Below, piece after piece: positions 14,525 to 15,215 of a stretch of 15,215 nt of DNA. Each line of letters opens with the position of its first letter. Position 1 is the stretch's first letter. The DNA is taken from NCBI GenBank assembly GCA_034420495.1, contig DAOULG010000056.1, positions 1-15,215 on the forward strand, read 5' to 3'. Under the pieces are notes generated by a model. That model was not told the DNA's origin, made no database searches, and was given only the letters and a program-made list of their open reading frames with translations. The position numbers and the translations under genes were made by a program. Origin of the DNA: VYDC01 sp034420495 (GTDB taxonomy: Bacteria > Chloroflexota > Dehalococcoidia > UBA2979).

Positions 14525-15215
14525 CTAGACGGCGCTCCCGAAGACGTCGCGCGTGACGATCGCCTGATCGCGCTCCGGCCCGACCGAGATCATGTCGACG
14601 GGTGCGCCGAGGATCTGCTCGATGCGCCGCACGAACTGCCGCGCCTCCGCCGGGAGCGAGCGGAGCGAGCGCACGTCCGAGACGTCGCGCTTCCACCCGG
14701 GCAGCTCCTCGTAGATCGGCTTGAGCCGCTCGGTCGTCTGGAGCGAGGCGGGGAGCGTGCTGACGCGGCCGTCGTCGAGCTCGTAGGCGACGCAGACCTT
14801 GACGCGCTCGAAGCCGGAGAGCGTGTCGAGGCGCGTGAGCGCCACCGAGGTGACGCCGTTGAGCCTCGAGGTGTAGCGCCCGAGCACGCCGTCGAACCAG
14901 CCGCAGCGCCGGGGGCGGCCGGTGGTGGTGCCGTACTCGCCGGCGCCCCGCTCGGCGCCGTGGTTGCGGAGCCGCTCCGCGTCCTCGTCGAAGAGCTCGG
15001 TCGGCATCGGCCCGTTCCCGACCCGCGTCTGGTAGGCCTTGTAGACCCCGACGACGCGCTCGATGGCGGTGGGCCCGAGCCCGATCCCGATGGAGGCGCC
15101 GCCGGCGACGGATCCCGGCACGGAGGAGGTCACGAAGGGGTAGGTGCCGGCGTCGAGGTCGAGCAGCGCCCCCTGCGCCCCCTCGAGCAGGATGCGGTCC
15201 CCCCGCTCGTGCGCC
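14525..15215 (-). CDS. purA: Adenylosuccinate synthetase (C-terminal part, cut by window edge)
   Basis: The minus strand holds about 229 C-terminal residues of PurA, ending in a TAG at 14527-14525. PurA joins IMP and aspartate using GTP, the first step from IMP to AMP. Diagnostic stretches are ILLEGAQGALLDLDAGTYP at the window edge, TSSVPGSVAGGASIGIGLGP, GVYKAYQTRVGNGPMPTEL, TTGRPRRCGWFD and the C-terminal ISVGPERDQAI. The nucleotide-binding N-terminus and catalytic Asp/His lie outside the window. It is convergent with the ferredoxin gene, 25 nt away. No internal break is seen. Confidence 0.95.
   Translation of the reverse strand, partial: AHERGDRILLEGAQGALLDLDAGTYPFVTSSVPGSVAGGASIGIGLGPTAIERVVGVYKAYQTRVGNGPMPTELFDEDAERLRNHGAERGAGEYGTTTGRPRRCGWFDGVLGRYTSRLNGVTSVALTRLDTLSGFERVKVCVAYELDDGRVSTLPASLQTTERLKPIYEELPGWKRDVSDVRSLRSLPAEARQFVRRIEQILGAPVDMISVGPERDQAIVTRDVFGSAV

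Overview
The window is very GC-rich (clearly above 70% by eye), uses GTG starts freely and packs its genes tightly, with GTGA and TGATG overlaps. Three things point to a high-GC actinobacterial lineage, perhaps Thermoleophilia-like. CoaBC lacks the Cys of the enterobacterial substrate clamp, as I recall for mycobacterial CoaBC. rpsO-pnp is followed closely by a dap gene, as in actinobacteria. The -10 elements are GC-tolerant (TACGGT, TACGAT). The phylum is an inference and the class is a guess.

Layout. (1) 1-475, minus: 5' part of dnaA, cut by the window edge just before the Walker A motif. (2) 476-920: gene-free, with DnaA-box-like sites, a 14-bp palindrome and the richest A+T patch of the window; this is a candidate oriC and/or dnaA control region. 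(3) 921-2995, plus: coaX and coaBC, overlapping by 4 bp, giving three steps of coenzyme A synthesis from pantothenate to 4'-phosphopantetheine. (4) 3024-4532, minus: leucyl aminopeptidase pepA, convergent with coaBC across a strong hairpin. (5) 4643-5482, plus: a PAP2-family membrane phosphatase. (6) 5630-8799, plus: rpsO and pnp, separated by a 464-bp spacer that holds hairpins and a three-unit tandem repeat; the last unit carries the pnp ribosome-binding site and GTG start. PNPase has a Gly/Arg-rich (RGG) tail. (7) 8824-11718, plus: dapB, asd, dapA, three steps of the diaminopimelate/lysine route. (8) 11742-12841, minus: a translationally coupled pair of small membrane proteins (CopD-like four-helix protein; zinc-ribbon protein with two membrane helices). 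(9) 13003-14499, plus: a sulfite-oxidase-family molybdopterin protein without a visible export signal, and a thioredoxin-like [2Fe-2S] ferredoxin. (10) 14525-15215, minus: 3' part of purA.

Most of this is housekeeping: replication initiation, CoA, RNA turnover, lysine/cell-wall precursors and purine synthesis. The least explained parts are the repeat array that supplies the pnp start, the dnaA-coaX spacer, the RGG tail of PNPase, and the two accessory pairs (membrane pair; molybdoenzyme plus ferredoxin). No transposase, CRISPR array, tRNA, rRNA or phage gene was seen.
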